Of a stretch of 64,000 nucleotides of DNA, positions 49,638 to 59,526 are shown in pieces. Under the pieces are notes generated by a model that saw only the letters and a list, made by a program, of their open reading frames with translations, was not told where the DNA came from and did not search any database. This DNA comes from Verrucomicrobiia bacterium DG1235. GTDB taxonomy: Bacteria > Verrucomicrobiota > Verrucomicrobiia > Opitutales > Opitutaceae. Every line of letters starts with the position of its first letter. Within the stretch, counting starts at the first letter, position 1. The stretch covers positions 5,399,282-5,463,281 of the forward strand of contig DS990592.1 of the NCBI GenBank assembly GCA_000155695.1. The letters are read 5' to 3'. Position numbers and translations under genes: made by a program.

Positions 49638-52076
49638 GTGAAAGTATCTCTCAAGTGGCTTAAGCGTTACGTAGACCTCGACGAGTCTCCCAAGGAGCTC
49701 GCTGCCTCTCTCACTCTCCTCGGTTTCGAGGTGGATGATATGGAGACCACTGGTGTGCCTCCTCTCGAAAACGTCGTTGTTGGCGAAGTCCTGCAGCGCG
49801 ATCAGCATCCCGATGCGGACAAGCTCGGCGTTTGCCGTGTCGATTGCGGTTCGGAGATCGGCGAAAAGTCGATCGTGTGCGGAGCCAGCAACTACAAGGT
49901 CGGCGACCGCGTGCCGGTTGCGCTTCCTGGCGCCGAACTGCCCGGCGGTTTTAAGATTAAGAAGTCCAAACTGCGTGGCGTGCCTTCCGATGGGATGATG
50001 TGCTCGGGCAAGGAGATTGGGGCTGGCGATGATCACGCGGGTTTGCTGATTCTCGATAAGGCTCCAGCTACAGGCACTCCAATCAATCAAGTCCTGACGG
50101 ATAGCGATACTGTCTTTAATCTGGAGGTAACGCCGAATCGTCCGGATTGTTTGTCGCACATTGGTATCGCTCGAGAGCTAGCGGCTTGGTATCGCCGAGA
50201 CGTTCGGTATCCGGATGTTAATGACGTCCCAGCGGAAAGCAATCGCGCGAAAGGCGAAGGTATTTTCGATAGTGTCACCGTTGAAGCTAGCGAGGACTGC
50301 CCGCTCTATATAGCAAGTGTGATCAAGGGCGTAAAGGTGGGTCCGAGTCCGCAGTGGCTGAAGGAATCGCTTTCGGCGATCGGATTGCGTCCAATCAACA
50401 ATGTGGTCGACGTAACGAACTTCGTGATGCACGAGTGCGGAAATCCAATGCACGCTTTCGACGCTCGAGATATTGCGGGTGGCAAGATTTGCGTTCGCAA
50501 TGCCGGCGAAGGAGAGGTGATGACGACTCTCGATGGCGAAGAGCGAAAGTTGTCCAATCGTATGGTGGTAATCGCCGATGACGATAAGGCTCTCGCGGTG
50601 GCCGGCGTTATGGGTGGGCAGAATTCCGAGGTTAAGGACGATACGACAGATCTTGTTTTGGAAGTCGCCTACTTTAAGCCAAGTACGATACGTTGGGTAT
50701 CCAAGAAGCTGGGACTTTCGACCGATAGTTCCTATCGTTTCGAGCGTGGGGTGGATCCGCTCTCGCTTCGTTACGCGACTGAGCGAGCAGTCTCTCTTAT
50801 CCTAGAAACGGCTGGAGGCGCGCTTTGTTCCAACGGAATGACTGCAGGCAAGGAGCCGGTTTCGCAGACGGATGTTGAAATAACTCCTGATTGGATACGA
50901 AAGAAGAGTGGTTTCGAAATTACCGATGCGGAAATTCGCGAAGCTCTGGAACTGCTCGATATGAGCATTTCGGTTGGCAACGATGACGTATGGACAGTTT
51001 CGATACCGAGCTATCGTGGCGATCTTTACCGTCCGGTTGATCTCCTCGAGGAGGTGTTGCGCATCTTTGGAACCGATAAGATACCCGGTGGGCAAGTGAG
51101 AGCTACGACGACGACTGCGAGCGATAGCCCGATCACTGAGTTTGTCCGAAAGTCATCGGCGTTTCTGGTAGGACAGAATTTCTCTGAAAGCGTCACCTAC
51201 ACCTTGCGATCCGCTGAAGAGCAAACGCTTTGGGCGAGCCATGTTTCTGCCGATGAGCTCGCTCTTCTCAACCCGATCAGCGAAGACCAGACGCAGCTGC
51301 GTCATAGCTTGCTTCCGGGCATGCTAGAAGTTCTCCACCTGAATCAGTCCCGTAAGACAGGCGCCTATCGCTTTTTCGAAACGGGGCGGATTTTCCAAGA
51401 GCTGAATGGCAAGATCGTGGAAATGGTGGCGGTCGCATTTCTCGAATGCAACGGGGCTACGGGTCGTACCTGGAAGGAAAAGGGCTACGATGATTTCTAC
51501 ACTGCGAAGCAGCGCGTGAAGACGATTGCGAGCTACGCTGGAATCGATTTGTCGAAGTTCAAGACTCGTCCGGTTGAGGAGAATGTGAGCGCTTGGCAGG
51601 AAGGGCATAGCTCTGCGTATGAAGAGCCGAAAGCCGGATTTTTTGCGCGAATGGGACTTATGAATCTATCGCGTATCAAGGAAATGGATATCCAAGGCGA
51701 AGTGTTGGCCGGGATTTTCTGCTATTTGCCCGAACGATTGCGAGAGCCGAAGCGTATCAAGTTTAAGCCATTCAGTCTTTTCCCCGCTTCGAGTCGAGAT
51801 CTCGCATTGGTCGTGGATAAGAACGAGCAGGCAGAAGAGGTGGTTCGCGCTATTGGCAAGATCGCTACCAAGGCGAGCAAGGGCTTTGACGTCGAAAACG
51901 TATCCGTGTTCGACGTTTACGAAGGTGTCGGTGTTCCCGGTGACAAGAAGAGCATCGCGGTATCGATGACTTTTAGGGCGCTCGATCGGACCTTGAAGGA
52001 CAAGGAAGTGAACTCCGCCTTTGACGAAATCCAGAAGCAAGTGCGCGAGAAGTCGCCGTACGGCATTCGCGATTAA
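49638..52076 (+). CDS. pheT: Phenylalanyl-tRNA synthetase beta subunit
   Basis: Beta subunit with editing and anticodon-binding parts. N-terminal LKWLKRYVDLDESPKELA, a tRNA-binding EMAP-like domain (VVVGEVLQRDQHPDADKLGVCRVDCG), VTPNRPDCLSHIGIARELAA, B3/B4 editing domain, B5 domain, and the C-terminal FDX-ACB anticodon domain (FKPFSLFPASSRDLALVVD). 812 aa from GTG 49638. gatC starts 17 bp downstream. Confidence 0.96.
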   Translation: MKVSLKWLKRYVDLDESPKELAASLTLLGFEVDDMETTGVPPLENVVVGEVLQRDQHPDADKLGVCRVDCGSEIGEKSIVCGASNYKVGDRVPVALPGAELPGGFKIKKSKLRGVPSDGMMCSGKEIGAGDDHAGLLILDKAPATGTPINQVLTDSDTVFNLEVTPNRPDCLSHIGIARELAAWYRRDVRYPDVNDVPAESNRAKGEGIFDSVTVEASEDCPLYIASVIKGVKVGPSPQWLKESLSAIGLRPINNVVDVTNFVMHECGNPMHAFDARDIAGGKICVRNAGEGEVMTTLDGEERKLSNRMVVIADDDKALAVAGVMGGQNSEVKDDTTDLVLEVAYFKPSTIRWVSKKLGLSTDSSYRFERGVDPLSLRYATERAVSLILETAGGALCSNGMTAGKEPVSQTDVEITPDWIRKKSGFEITDAEIREALELLDMSISVGNDDVWTVSIPSYRGDLYRPVDLLEEVLRIFGTDKIPGGQVRATTTTASDSPITEFVRKSSAFLVGQNFSESVTYTLRSAEEQTLWASHVSADELALLNPISEDQTQLRHSLLPGMLEVLHLNQSRKTGAYRFFETGRIFQELNGKIVEMVAVAFLECNGATGRTWKEKGYDDFYTAKQRVKTIASYAGIDLSKFKTRPVEENVSAWQEGHSSAYEEPKAGFFARMGLMNLSRIKEMDIQGEVLAGIFCYLPERLREPKRIKFKPFSLFPASSRDLALVVDKNEQAEEVVRAIGKIATKASKGFDVENVSVFDVYEGVGVPGDKKSIAVSMTFRALDRTLKDKEVNSAFDEIQKQVREKSPYGIRD

Positions 52077-52093
52077 TTTCAGCAGTTTGTCCT

Positions 52094-52384
52094 ATGTCTG
52101 AAGAAAAGCATATCGATATCGATTACACTGCGAAGTTAGCGCGTATCAACCTGACTGATGCCGAAAAGGAAAAACTTTCGAGTCAGCTCGATTCAATCAT
52201 TGGATACGTCGAGAAACTCGAAGAGTTGGATACGTCTGGAGTTGAGCCGACGGCTCATCCGCATCCTGTCTACAATGTTTGGCAGGAAGACGTGGTTGCG
52301 AGTGAGTTGTCGATCGAGGAGGCATTGAAGAATGCCCCTGCTCAGCGAGATAACATGATCGTAGTGCCCAAGGTGGTTGATTGA
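52094..52384 (+). CDS. gatC: Asp/Glu-tRNA amidotransferase subunit C
   Basis: Small stabilising subunit of GatCAB. IDYTAKLARINLTDAEKEKLSSQLDSIIGYVEKLEELDTSGVEPTAHP is the standard GatC pattern. 96 aa. Heads the gatCAB operon, which makes Gln-tRNA(Gln) and/or Asn-tRNA(Asn) by transamidation, implying reliance on indirect charging for at least one of them. Confidence 0.94.
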   Translation: MSEEKHIDIDYTAKLARINLTDAEKEKLSSQLDSIIGYVEKLEELDTSGVEPTAHPHPVYNVWQEDVVASELSIEEALKNAPAQRDNMIVVPKVVD

Positions 52385-52391
52385 TTTTTTT

Positions 52392-52423
52392 AACCACGAA
52401 AATCGTTAAGATTAGCGAATAAT
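52392..52423. repeat. Possible degenerate copy of the 31-nt dispersed element
   Basis: AACCACGAAAATCGTTAAGA and onward, in the 42-nt gatC-gatA gap. It keeps the ACGAA...AGATT/AGCGAAT pattern of the uvrA copies but only loosely, so the relation is uncertain. Confidence 0.3.
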
Positions 52424-52426
52424 ACT

Positions 52427-53899
52427 GTGTCGGAAGAACTTCACTACAAGTCGGCTAGCGAGCTCTCGGAGTTGCTAGGGAAGAAAGAACTATCGGCGGT
52501 CGAGCTTATGAAAGCGACGATTGCTCGAACGAAGGCAGTGGAAGACAAGGTCGCTGCTTTTAATTCCTACGACGAGGCGGATGCTCTCAAGCAGGCGGAA
52601 GCGTCGGACGCGCGTAGAGCGGCGGGTGAGGCGCTTGGTCCGCTGGATGGGATTCCGGTAGGGATTAAGGACAATCTGGCTGTCAATGGGCAGCCGCTGA
52701 CTTGCTCTAGCAAGATGTTGGAGAAGTTCGTTTCTCCCTATGATGCGACTTGTATCGAAAAACTGAAGACGGAGGGGGCGGTACTTTGGGGGCGCTTGAA
52801 TCTAGATGAATTTGCGATGGGCTCGTCAACGGAGAACTCTGCGTTCAAGACCACCTCGAATCCTTGGAATCTAGAATGTATTCCAGGAGGCAGTTCGGGC
52901 GGTTCGGCCGCTGCGACTGCGGCTGGGCAGGCAGCGATGACTCTCGGTAGCGATACCGGTGGATCGATTCGTCAGCCGGCGTCGCATTGTGGCGTGGTAG
53001 GCGTGAAGCCGACTTATGGCCGTGTTTCGCGTTATGGTTTGGCGGCGTTCGCGTCTTCCTTGGATCAGATCGGTCCGGTAACTCGCAACGTTAAAGATGC
53101 CGCTTTGCTCCTGCAGGCGATTTCTGGTCATGACGAGCGTGATTCGACTTCGTATAGGATTTCCGAGCCGAATTTTCTAGCGTCAATGGAGAAGCAGCGT
53201 GGCCGTAAATGGACGCTTGGATTGCCAAAGGAGTACTTTGCGAATGCTGCGAGTACGCCGGCGATGGAGCCGGTATTGAAGGCGATAGAATTTTATAGGA
53301 GTCTAGGCTGCGAGGTTAAGGAAGTTTCTCTTCCGCATACGGATTACGCGGTGGCGACGTATTACATTATCGCGACTGCTGAGGCGTCTTCGAATTTGGC
53401 TCGCTACGATGGTATCCGCTATACGCATCGCGCTGAGAAATTCGATACGAAAGACTCCGTTGATATTTACTGTCAGTCGCGAGCGGAAGGCTTTGGCGAG
53501 GAGGTGAAGCGTCGCGTGATCCTCGGCACTTATGTGCTTAGCAGCGGCTACTACGATGCGTACTACTTGAAAGCTCAAAAGGTTCGCACTTTGATACGTC
53601 AGGATTTCGAGAAAGCGTTTGAGGAGGTCGACGCTTTGCTGACGCCGACTTCGCCGACCCCTGCTTTCAAGAAGGGGGAGAAGTCGAGCGATCCGCTTTC
53701 TATGTACCTAAGCGACATTTATACGATTTCCGCGAATCTGGCGGGCATACCTGGGATGTCGTTGCCGTGCGGATACAGTGACGGTCTCCCGGTTGGGCTA
53801 CAAATTCTTGGCAAGCCTTTTCAGGAAGATGAAATGCTCTCGATCGCGAATGAGTTCGAGGCGGCTCATGGTTTTAAGGATCAACACCCAAGCCTCTAG
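52427..53899 (+). CDS. gatA: Asp/Glu-tRNA amidotransferase subunit A
   Basis: Amidase subunit that releases ammonia from glutamine. The Ser-cisSer-Lys triad region is intact: [12 protein letters not shown] (Lys) and the Gly/Ser-rich [35 protein letters not shown] (Ser pair). Later [26 protein letters not shown] is conserved. 490 aa from GTG 52427. gatB follows 8 bp later. Confidence 0.96.
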   Translation: MSEELHYKSASELSELLGKKELSAVELMKATIARTKAVEDKVAAFNSYDEADALKQAEASDARRAAGEALGPLDGIPVGIKDNLAVNGQPLTCSSKMLEKFVSPYDATCIEKLKTEGAVLWGRLNLDEFAMGSSTENSAFKTTSNPWNLECIPGGSSGGSAAATAAGQAAMTLGSDTGGSIRQPASHCGVVGVKPTYGRVSRYGLAAFASSLDQIGPVTRNVKDAALLLQAISGHDERDSTSYRISEPNFLASMEKQRGRKWTLGLPKEYFANAASTPAMEPVLKAIEFYRSLGCEVKEVSLPHTDYAVATYYIIATAEASSNLARYDGIRYTHRAEKFDTKDSVDIYCQSRAEGFGEEVKRRVILGTYVLSSGYYDAYYLKAQKVRTLIRQDFEKAFEEVDALLTPTSPTPAFKKGEKSSDPLSMYLSDIYTISANLAGIPGMSLPCGYSDGLPVGLQILGKPFQEDEMLSIANEFEAAHGFKDQHPSL

Positions 53900-53907
53900 T
53901 TTTTAAG

Positions 53908-55356
53908 ATGGAATACGAAGCAGTAATTGGTCTGGAAGTTCACGTTCAGATAAAGGCGGAATCCAAGATTTTCTCGCGCGTTCGCGCGGGCTACGGGCAT
54001 GAGCCGAACAAGTTGGTCGATCCCGTTGTGATGGGCTTGCCTGGAGCCTTGCCAGTGATGAACAAGGCGGCGCTTGATGGGATCATCAAGGCGGGTCTTG
54101 CCCTTAATTGTACGATTCCTGAAACCTGCAAATGGGACCGTAAGAATTACTTTTATCCGGATAGTCCGAACAACTATCAGATAACTCAGTACGACCAGCC
54201 GATCTGTGATGGCGGCTATGTCGAGATTGAGTTGCCGGGCGATACGCGCGCGGTGATGGGAGAGCATAAGAAGATCGCTCTGACTCGTATCCACCTGGAG
54301 AACGACGTGGGGAAACTAAACCACTTTGCGGAGGATAGCCTTGTTGACTATAATCGCGCTTTCACGTCCTTGATGGAGATCGTGAGTGAGCCGGATATGC
54401 ATTCCGGCGAAGAGGCTTTCGCCTTTCTGACGGCGATTCGTCAAACGATGATCTATTGCGGCATCTCCGACTGCGATATGGAAAAGGGCCAGATGCGGGC
54501 CGACGCCAATATTTCGGTGAGGCCGGTGGGACAGAAGGAGCTCGGGCAGAAGATAGAGCTCAAGAATCTTAACAGCATCACTGGTGTAAAGAATGGCATC
54601 GAATACGAGATCAAGCGCCAGACGCGTGAGCTCAAAAAGGGAAATCCGATCACTCAGGCCACCTGGCGTTGGAATGCGAATCTCGGGCAAACTGAGATGA
54701 TGCGCGAAAAGGAAGACGCCCATGATTATCGTTACTTCCCGGATCCCGATTTGATGCCGGTGAAGATTGACGAGGATTGGAAATCGCGTCTTTTTGCGGA
54801 GATACCAGAGCTTCCTTGGAATAAGCAGCGTCGCTTCATGGAAGAGTATGAGTTGCCATACTCTATCACTTCGGTGCTGGTGCCGGATCGATTGTTGAGC
54901 GAGTGGTTCGAGGCAGCCGCTAAGCAGGCTCCGAAGCTGGCTCAGTCTGTTGGGAATTTGGTCGCCAATGATCTTCTTCGCGAATTGAGCGAAGCGGGGC
55001 AGGCACTGGTTGATTGTAAGATAACTCCGGATACATTGCTAGGTCTTGTGAAAGTTGTCGAAAAGGGGACAATACCCAAGAACGTGGCGAACAAGGACGT
55101 TTTTCCTGAGATGTTCAAGACCGGCGAAACTGCGGAAGAGGTGATCGAACGCAAAGGACTCAAGGCAGATTTTGACGAAGGGCAGGTGAAAGTCTGGTGT
55201 CAGGAAGCGATCGATGAGAACCCGAAGCCGGTTCAGAATTACAAGGATGGAAACGAGAAGGCATTGAATGCTTTGCTCGGTCCTGTGATGAAGAAGAGTC
55301 GCGGCAAGGCTAATCCGCAGGTAGTGAATAAACTGATACGGGAGTTATTGTCTTAA
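53908..55356 (+). CDS. gatB: Asp/Glu-tRNA amidotransferase subunit B
   Basis: Kinase and tRNA-binding subunit of GatCAB. YEAVIGLEVHVQI at the start, YFYPDSPNNYQITQYDQPICDGG, RIHLENDVGKLNH, MRADANISVRP, KNLNSITGVKNGIEYEIKRQ and EDAHDYRYFPDPDLMPV are all standard; the C-terminal YqeY-like domain ends GKANPQVVNKLIRELL. 482 aa. Last gene of the operon. Confidence 0.96.
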   Translation: MEYEAVIGLEVHVQIKAESKIFSRVRAGYGHEPNKLVDPVVMGLPGALPVMNKAALDGIIKAGLALNCTIPETCKWDRKNYFYPDSPNNYQITQYDQPICDGGYVEIELPGDTRAVMGEHKKIALTRIHLENDVGKLNHFAEDSLVDYNRAFTSLMEIVSEPDMHSGEEAFAFLTAIRQTMIYCGISDCDMEKGQMRADANISVRPVGQKELGQKIELKNLNSITGVKNGIEYEIKRQTRELKKGNPITQATWRWNANLGQTEMMREKEDAHDYRYFPDPDLMPVKIDEDWKSRLFAEIPELPWNKQRRFMEEYELPYSITSVLVPDRLLSEWFEAAAKQAPKLAQSVGNLVANDLLRELSEAGQALVDCKITPDTLLGLVKVVEKGTIPKNVANKDVFPEMFKTGETAEEVIERKGLKADFDEGQVKVWCQEAIDENPKPVQNYKDGNEKALNALLGPVMKKSRGKANPQVVNKLIRELLS

Positions 55357-55377
55357 CTCCTATTTTTGAATAGCAAA

Positions 55378-55407
55378 AAGCCAACCACCTCGATAGGGGG
55401 TTGGCTT
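55378..55407 (-). terminator. Hairpin terminator between gatB and a convergent small gene
   Basis: Stem AAGCCAACC / GGTTGGCTT (55378-55386, 55399-55407). The A run before it becomes a T run on the minus strand, so it fits the small minus-strand gene best and may also stop gatB transcripts. Confidence 0.6.
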
Positions 55408-55435
55408 GTAGATTCGACGCAGGTTGTGGCAAATT

Positions 55436-55672
55436 TTAAATCTGCGCTTTAGAACGTCTACTCGCAATCACTGTGGCCATAGCGAGCGCACCGCAGACTC
55501 CGTACATTGAGGGAGTGAAATCGATGTTTGGGCTGATGGAGGCCTTTGATTCCATTGCTTGCACAGTAGGCAAGGCAGATTGATGATCAGGATTTAATTC
55601 ATCATTGGAGATGTCAGCGCATACAATCGTAGCCGTAATCAGGCAGGCAGTTGTGATGAGGAGAGGTTTCAT
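55436..55672 (-). CDS. Small exported protein with C-terminal membrane segment and basic end
   Basis: 78 aa: a signal peptide (KPLLITTACLITATIVCA), a short polar middle, then a hydrophobic stretch MYGVCGALAMATVIA followed by SRRSKAQI. Hydrophobic segment plus an Arg/Lys end resembles sorting tails of the PEP-CTERM/exosortase kind, but a clear PEP motif is missing (PSMYG is the closest). No enzyme or binding motif. Lies alone between gatB and the pilin-type cluster. The 200 bp upstream show no other gene. Confidence 0.5.
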   Translation of the reverse strand: MKPLLITTACLITATIVCADISNDELNPDHQSALPTVQAMESKASISPNIDFTPSMYGVCGALAMATVIASRRSKAQI

Positions 55673-55873
55673 TGCGTTGTTGAGTGGATGCTACTACAAC
55701 AACGGCTCGTTTGTGCGGCTTCAATCCTTAGACTGGTCTGCTCATGCGAATCCGAACTTGGATGAACATCCACTCATCCAATCCCTTATGGGCAGGAATC
55801 GCTTAACCTTAGCGTGATCCAATAATTAACAAATTAACTGAGTTTTTTCTAATTAGTGCTAAAGGAATGGGTT

Positions 55874-56521
55874 TCACTTTAAACTCATTTCACTGATCAG
55901 CTGCTCTGAGGAGCTCCAATTTTGATCGATAGAGTCCTTGGTGCCACTCATGGTGATCACCAGAAGTCGGTCGCCGACCTTTGCGAAGATCTCTCGACGT
56001 TTGATGGTCATGTTTGCTGTGACTTGTTCGTAGGCGATCTGTCTGAATGTTTGTCCAAACACATAGGGCGTGGCGGGGGATTCGATATTCGAGTTTTCGA
56101 AGACGATCTCGATGCCTGGTTTATCGATCATTAGGCCCGCTTTGTAGCTTTCCCATGATTGATCGGATAGGTCTTCTAGAAACTCCCCTTGATTGAAGAT
56201 GGAGAGTCCGATGGAAACTCCAGGGATTCGCTCGTCGGAGAGCTCTCCCGAGTATCGAGGTGAACTCGATTTCCGGATTTTGAGGCTCTTCCGCTTCGAT
56301 AGCTCGAAGGACAGCTTATCCAATTGAAGCAGAAGCATGGGCACGCTGATCCCGTCAAAGGTCGTTCGGTATTCCATAGCCCCGAGTGCGGGGCGAGGCG
56401 TTTGTGGCCAATGAATGGGGACGATGTCCGATTCTTCCGTTTGCAAAACTGTCTGTCTCGGGTCCGCCGCCATGGAAGTGGCGGCGGCAAGCAGGAGAGC
56501 TATGAGTGCCTTGAGTTTCAT
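55874..56521 (-). CDS. Exported protein of unknown function
   Basis: 215 aa. The signal peptide KLKALIALLLAAATSMA-AD predicts export to the periplasm or beyond. The mature part is mixed alpha/beta with no cysteine and ends in a section (FGQTFRQIAYEQVTANMTIKRREIFAKVGDRLLVITMSGTKD) that resembles small lipoprotein-like or stress-type periplasmic domains only vaguely. No family assigned. It starts 52 bp after the end of the PilX-like gene on the same strand, so it may belong to the same transcript. Confidence 0.6.
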   Translation of the reverse strand: MKLKALIALLLAAATSMAADPRQTVLQTEESDIVPIHWPQTPRPALGAMEYRTTFDGISVPMLLLQLDKLSFELSKRKSLKIRKSSSPRYSGELSDERIPGVSIGLSIFNQGEFLEDLSDQSWESYKAGLMIDKPGIEIVFENSNIESPATPYVFGQTFRQIAYEQVTANMTIKRREIFAKVGDRLLVITMSGTKDSIDQNWSSSEQLISEMSLK

Positions 56522-56572
56522 TTGCTGGTTTGGCTGTATGCGCGTGCGCTGAGTCGGAGCGGATTGAGCTCG

Positions 56573-58900
56573 CTACCAGCGCCACCACCACCATTTTTTC
56601 TTCTTCTTATTGTCGTGCCCGTTGTCGTCGGGATCTGGATCGGTTGAAGTGTCGGGCTCTGGATCGACTACTGGATCTGGTTCCGGATCTGGTTCCGGAT
56701 CTGTATTTGGATCCGGTTCAGGATCAGTGGTCGGCTCTGGCTCTGGATCAGGTTCTGGCTCTGGATCTGTGGTTGGCTCCGGATTCGGCTCAGGTTCCGG
56801 ATCTGGAGTGACGACGCTGCCAGACCAGGGAAGGCCAGCGATGGAGCTCGCGTATTCGCTTTCCGTTAAATTTGTGTAGTTGATTCTACGATACGTTCTG
56901 AGAAGAGGAGTGCCTGGAGGGTAGGTGCCGTTGAGGAAGAGCTCGCTGAACCCCCACTTACGACCGGGAGGGCCGTAGTAGTCGATACGCCACGCGCTGT
57001 CATCTGTCTCGCTTTCGTAGAGGCAGACGAGAGATCCGCGAATGTAGAGATCTTGATTGGACCAACTCTCGAGGAAGCGTGGAAAGTTGTGCACGCCACC
57101 GCTACTGCGCCCATTATTGTCCGCGTTGCTCGGGATGAGGCCCGATACGATTGCGGCTGCGACTTCGGTGGTTGAGGCTTGGGGCGATTTGGTCGTGACC
57201 GAGTCGTTCCAACTGTTTGAGAGTATTGTCACGCTGTCTCCGTAGAGCGCTACGGGTACTTCGCCGACCTCTGGAACGATGGAGCTGTTTTCGCTAGTCC
57301 AGGTGTCGTGTACGGTTCCGTCCGCGTTGAAGTGTCCCTTCACGTAGAGGGCGTTGTTTGTTGCGAAGGTCATGCCTGGATCTACGCCGCGGCTGGGGAT
57401 GCCTTGTCCTGTGCGATCGGTTTCGCCACCCCACAAGCGTACTCCGGAGTAGTGTAGCCTCTCCTTGTCCGTGGTGCTGGTAGAGCTTGTCTTGGTCTCG
57501 AAGTACACGATTCCATTCCACTCGGTTGATGGACTGAATGTAGCTGAGAGGTATTCAGTGGAGTCTTCCTCGGGCATTTCGCCTGGCTCAAAGTGAGGTT
57601 TGATGTATCCATTCTCTGCATCGTAGTCGGGTGTTTCGATCAGCTGTTTCAGCTTTCCGACATTGAATTCGAGGATGTCGATATACTGGTAGCGACGGTG
57701 GTCGTACATCGCGTTTGGCTTGATTTCGTAAAGGTAGTCAGTGCCGGCGCCTTCTAGGTCAGAAAGGTCGTATTCGGTGCCATCGATATCGAATGCCTTT
57801 ACGTCGCCCGTCTGGACGTCCCATGTGAAATAGAGGCCGGCTTTGTTAGAGAGTTTTTGATCTTCGACTTCTTCGTTGTAGTCGGGATCTGAGGAGGGAA
57901 GCGGCGGTTCGATGAGAGCGTGGCCAGAATTGACTGGATCGTAAGCTGAGGTCGTTGGATCGTCTGGTTCGTAGTCTGGGAAGGCGACAGGCTGATAGAC
58001 TTCGACGCCGTGCTCCTGGGTGAGCAGGTTTCCGTTCCAACGATTTGCGGCGTAGATACGCCAATCGCTGTAGTCGGAATCCATATACGAGCTTCCGTCT
58101 TTCATTGAGACTAGGTTGCCGGCTCGGTTCTTGAATTTCACGTGACCGGTTTGCAGAGACTCATTGCCGGAGCCCTGAGCTGAACTGACATCTGTACCCC
58201 AGCCGTAGAACATGTCTTGAGCGGTGGAGACAGGGTAAAAGAAGTCTACACCGGAAATTGCTTGTAGATAGAGGTCGCCGTTTGTGTGGACGGGACCGTG
58301 GATTTCCATCTTCGGACCGGGAGAGACTTCGAGGTCGAGGTTGTAGAAAATGGCGTGAGCGAAGAGCGGAGCATCGCGAACCTGCATCTTCTGGGTCACG
58401 TAGCTGGTAATGTCGGGACCGCCGCGAGGATCTTGCACGGTGGCTTTCGCGAAGAGCGCGATTTGGCGGGCGTAGACTTTTTGTCCGCGAAGGGGGTCGA
58501 ACTCGTTAGCTGGGTCAGCTGGGTCGATATAGGTTAGTTCCGTCGGTTCCGCTTCGATGACGCCGCCTACGATTTGAGAGTTCTGGTGGTCGACGTGCGA
58601 GCCGAAGAGGTCGGTGGATGGCATCGAAAGGGCATCGGCGGAATCGGGGGAGAGAGCCGATTCGGAGAAGTTGGTGCGATTTTCGAATTTGTGCCGAAGC
58701 TGAGCGAAGCCGTATTCGACGACGGCTTCGGAGGCGTTTTTGGCGATCAATCTCAGCTCGTGGCGAGTGTTGACCTTTCGTTCCGTGAGCGAGTGGCTAA
58801 GCACTGCTCCGAGCACGATCGCAAGGGAGGTCGAAATAACGAAGACCGCCATCATGACGCTGCCTCGCTTGTCGCTGAATTTCTTAGATGATGTTCTCAT
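56573..58900 (-). CDS. PilX-like pilus assembly protein with DPEP repeats and Lys5-Trp4 tail
   Basis: 775 aa. The N-terminus SVMMAVFVISTSLAIVLGAVLSHSLTERKVN gives one transmembrane helix like PilX/pseudopilin-associated proteins of type IV pilus or type II secretion systems, though without a clear prepilin cleavage glycine. The large exported part has the KMEIHGPVHTNGDLYL motif seen in verrucomicrobial pilus-type proteins. After about residue 690 come roughly 70 residues of Asp-Pro-Glu-Pro-type repeats, then the end NKKKKKWWWWRW. It is the last of three genes (58905, 59527), starting 4 bp after the previous one. Role in adhesion or secretion is inference. Confidence 0.7.
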   Translation of the reverse strand: MRTSSKKFSDKRGSVMMAVFVISTSLAIVLGAVLSHSLTERKVNTRHELRLIAKNASEAVVEYGFAQLRHKFENRTNFSESALSPDSADALSMPSTDLFGSHVDHQNSQIVGGVIEAEPTELTYIDPADPANEFDPLRGQKVYARQIALFAKATVQDPRGGPDITSYVTQKMQVRDAPLFAHAIFYNLDLEVSPGPKMEIHGPVHTNGDLYLQAISGVDFFYPVSTAQDMFYGWGTDVSSAQGSGNESLQTGHVKFKNRAGNLVSMKDGSSYMDSDYSDWRIYAANRWNGNLLTQEHGVEVYQPVAFPDYEPDDPTTSAYDPVNSGHALIEPPLPSSDPDYNEEVEDQKLSNKAGLYFTWDVQTGDVKAFDIDGTEYDLSDLEGAGTDYLYEIKPNAMYDHRRYQYIDILEFNVGKLKQLIETPDYDAENGYIKPHFEPGEMPEEDSTEYLSATFSPSTEWNGIVYFETKTSSTSTTDKERLHYSGVRLWGGETDRTGQGIPSRGVDPGMTFATNNALYVKGHFNADGTVHDTWTSENSSIVPEVGEVPVALYGDSVTILSNSWNDSVTTKSPQASTTEVAAAIVSGLIPSNADNNGRSSGGVHNFPRFLESWSNQDLYIRGSLVCLYESETDDSAWRIDYYGPPGRKWGFSELFLNGTYPPGTPLLRTYRRINYTNLTESEYASSIAGLPWSGSVVTPDPEPEPNPEPTTDPEPEPDPEPEPTTDPEPDPNTDPEPDPEPDPVVDPEPDTSTDPDPDDNGHDNKKKKKWWWWRW
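56640..56810. repeat. Degenerate tandem repeat encoding Asp-Pro-Glu-Pro units
   Basis: Repeats of GGATCTGGTTCC-like units on the plus strand. The encoded strand gives DPEPEPDPEP, TTDPEP and similar blocks, a rigid acidic spacer before the charged Trp-rich tail. Confidence 0.8.
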
Positions 58901-58904
58901 AGGC

Positions 58905-59522
58905 TTACCCTCTTGGTGAGACTGTGAAGTTATAGGTATTGGTGGCTCGTTTGAGATTGCTGCCTTGATGGAGAATCTCTCCCTGGATCGTTATGCTTCG
59001 GTTGAAAAAGTTGTAGAAGAGTCGTCCGTCGCTGAGGCCTTTCGAGAGCTCGATGATTTCTTCGTGCGTTCCGTTCGTGCTGGCTGCTGGCAATAGGTCG
59101 GCGAGTAGCTCGTCTTGGGGAGTGTTGTAGCTTATCGCGAACTTTCGCACCGGTCCTTCGGTGTCTTCCGTGGCTGAGCGGTAGAATCCGATAACGGCAG
59201 TGTAGAGCGAGGGGTTGTCGTCGTCCACGAAGGCCAGCACGAGGAAGTCGCCGGATCCGCCGTCGTCGATGACGGTGCGGTCTGTGAAGGATTTGTAGAT
59301 GACGAAAAAGTTTGAGTAGGTGGCGAAGTCGCTAAGTTCGCTGGTGAACTTTCGAATGTCGCGGTTCACGAGCAGCTTGCCTTCGTTGTAGGCAGTGAAG
59401 TTCGCGCTTGAGATGAGGAAGCTCATCACGGCTCCCATAACGACACCGAAGACCACGGTGGTGACCATGACTTCGACAAGGGTGAATGCTTTCTTTCGTG
59501 CGGCTGTAACTGTTTTTCTCAT
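58905..59522 (-). CDS. Prepilin-type (type IV pilin-like) protein
   Basis: 205 aa from ATG 59522 (MRKTVTAARKKA). The class III signal AFTLVEVMVTTVVFGVVMGAVMSFLIS is a prepilin cleavage and membrane motif, with Ala rather than Gly at -1, and the conserved Glu5. The rest is an unassigned beta-rich pilin head, nearest PilW-like minor pseudopilins in layout. An upstream ATG adds 17 residues that precede the motif oddly, so the shorter start is preferred; it lies 4 bp after the preceding gene's stop. Confidence 0.8.
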   Translation of the reverse strand: MRKTVTAARKKAFTLVEVMVTTVVFGVVMGAVMSFLISSANFTAYNEGKLLVNRDIRKFTSELSDFATYSNFFVIYKSFTDRTVIDDGGSGDFLVLAFVDDDNPSLYTAVIGFYRSATEDTEGPVRKFAISYNTPQDELLADLLPAASTNGTHEEIIELSKGLSDGRLFYNFFNRSITIQGEILHQGSNLKRATNTYNFTVSPRG

Positions 59523-59526
59523 ACGC

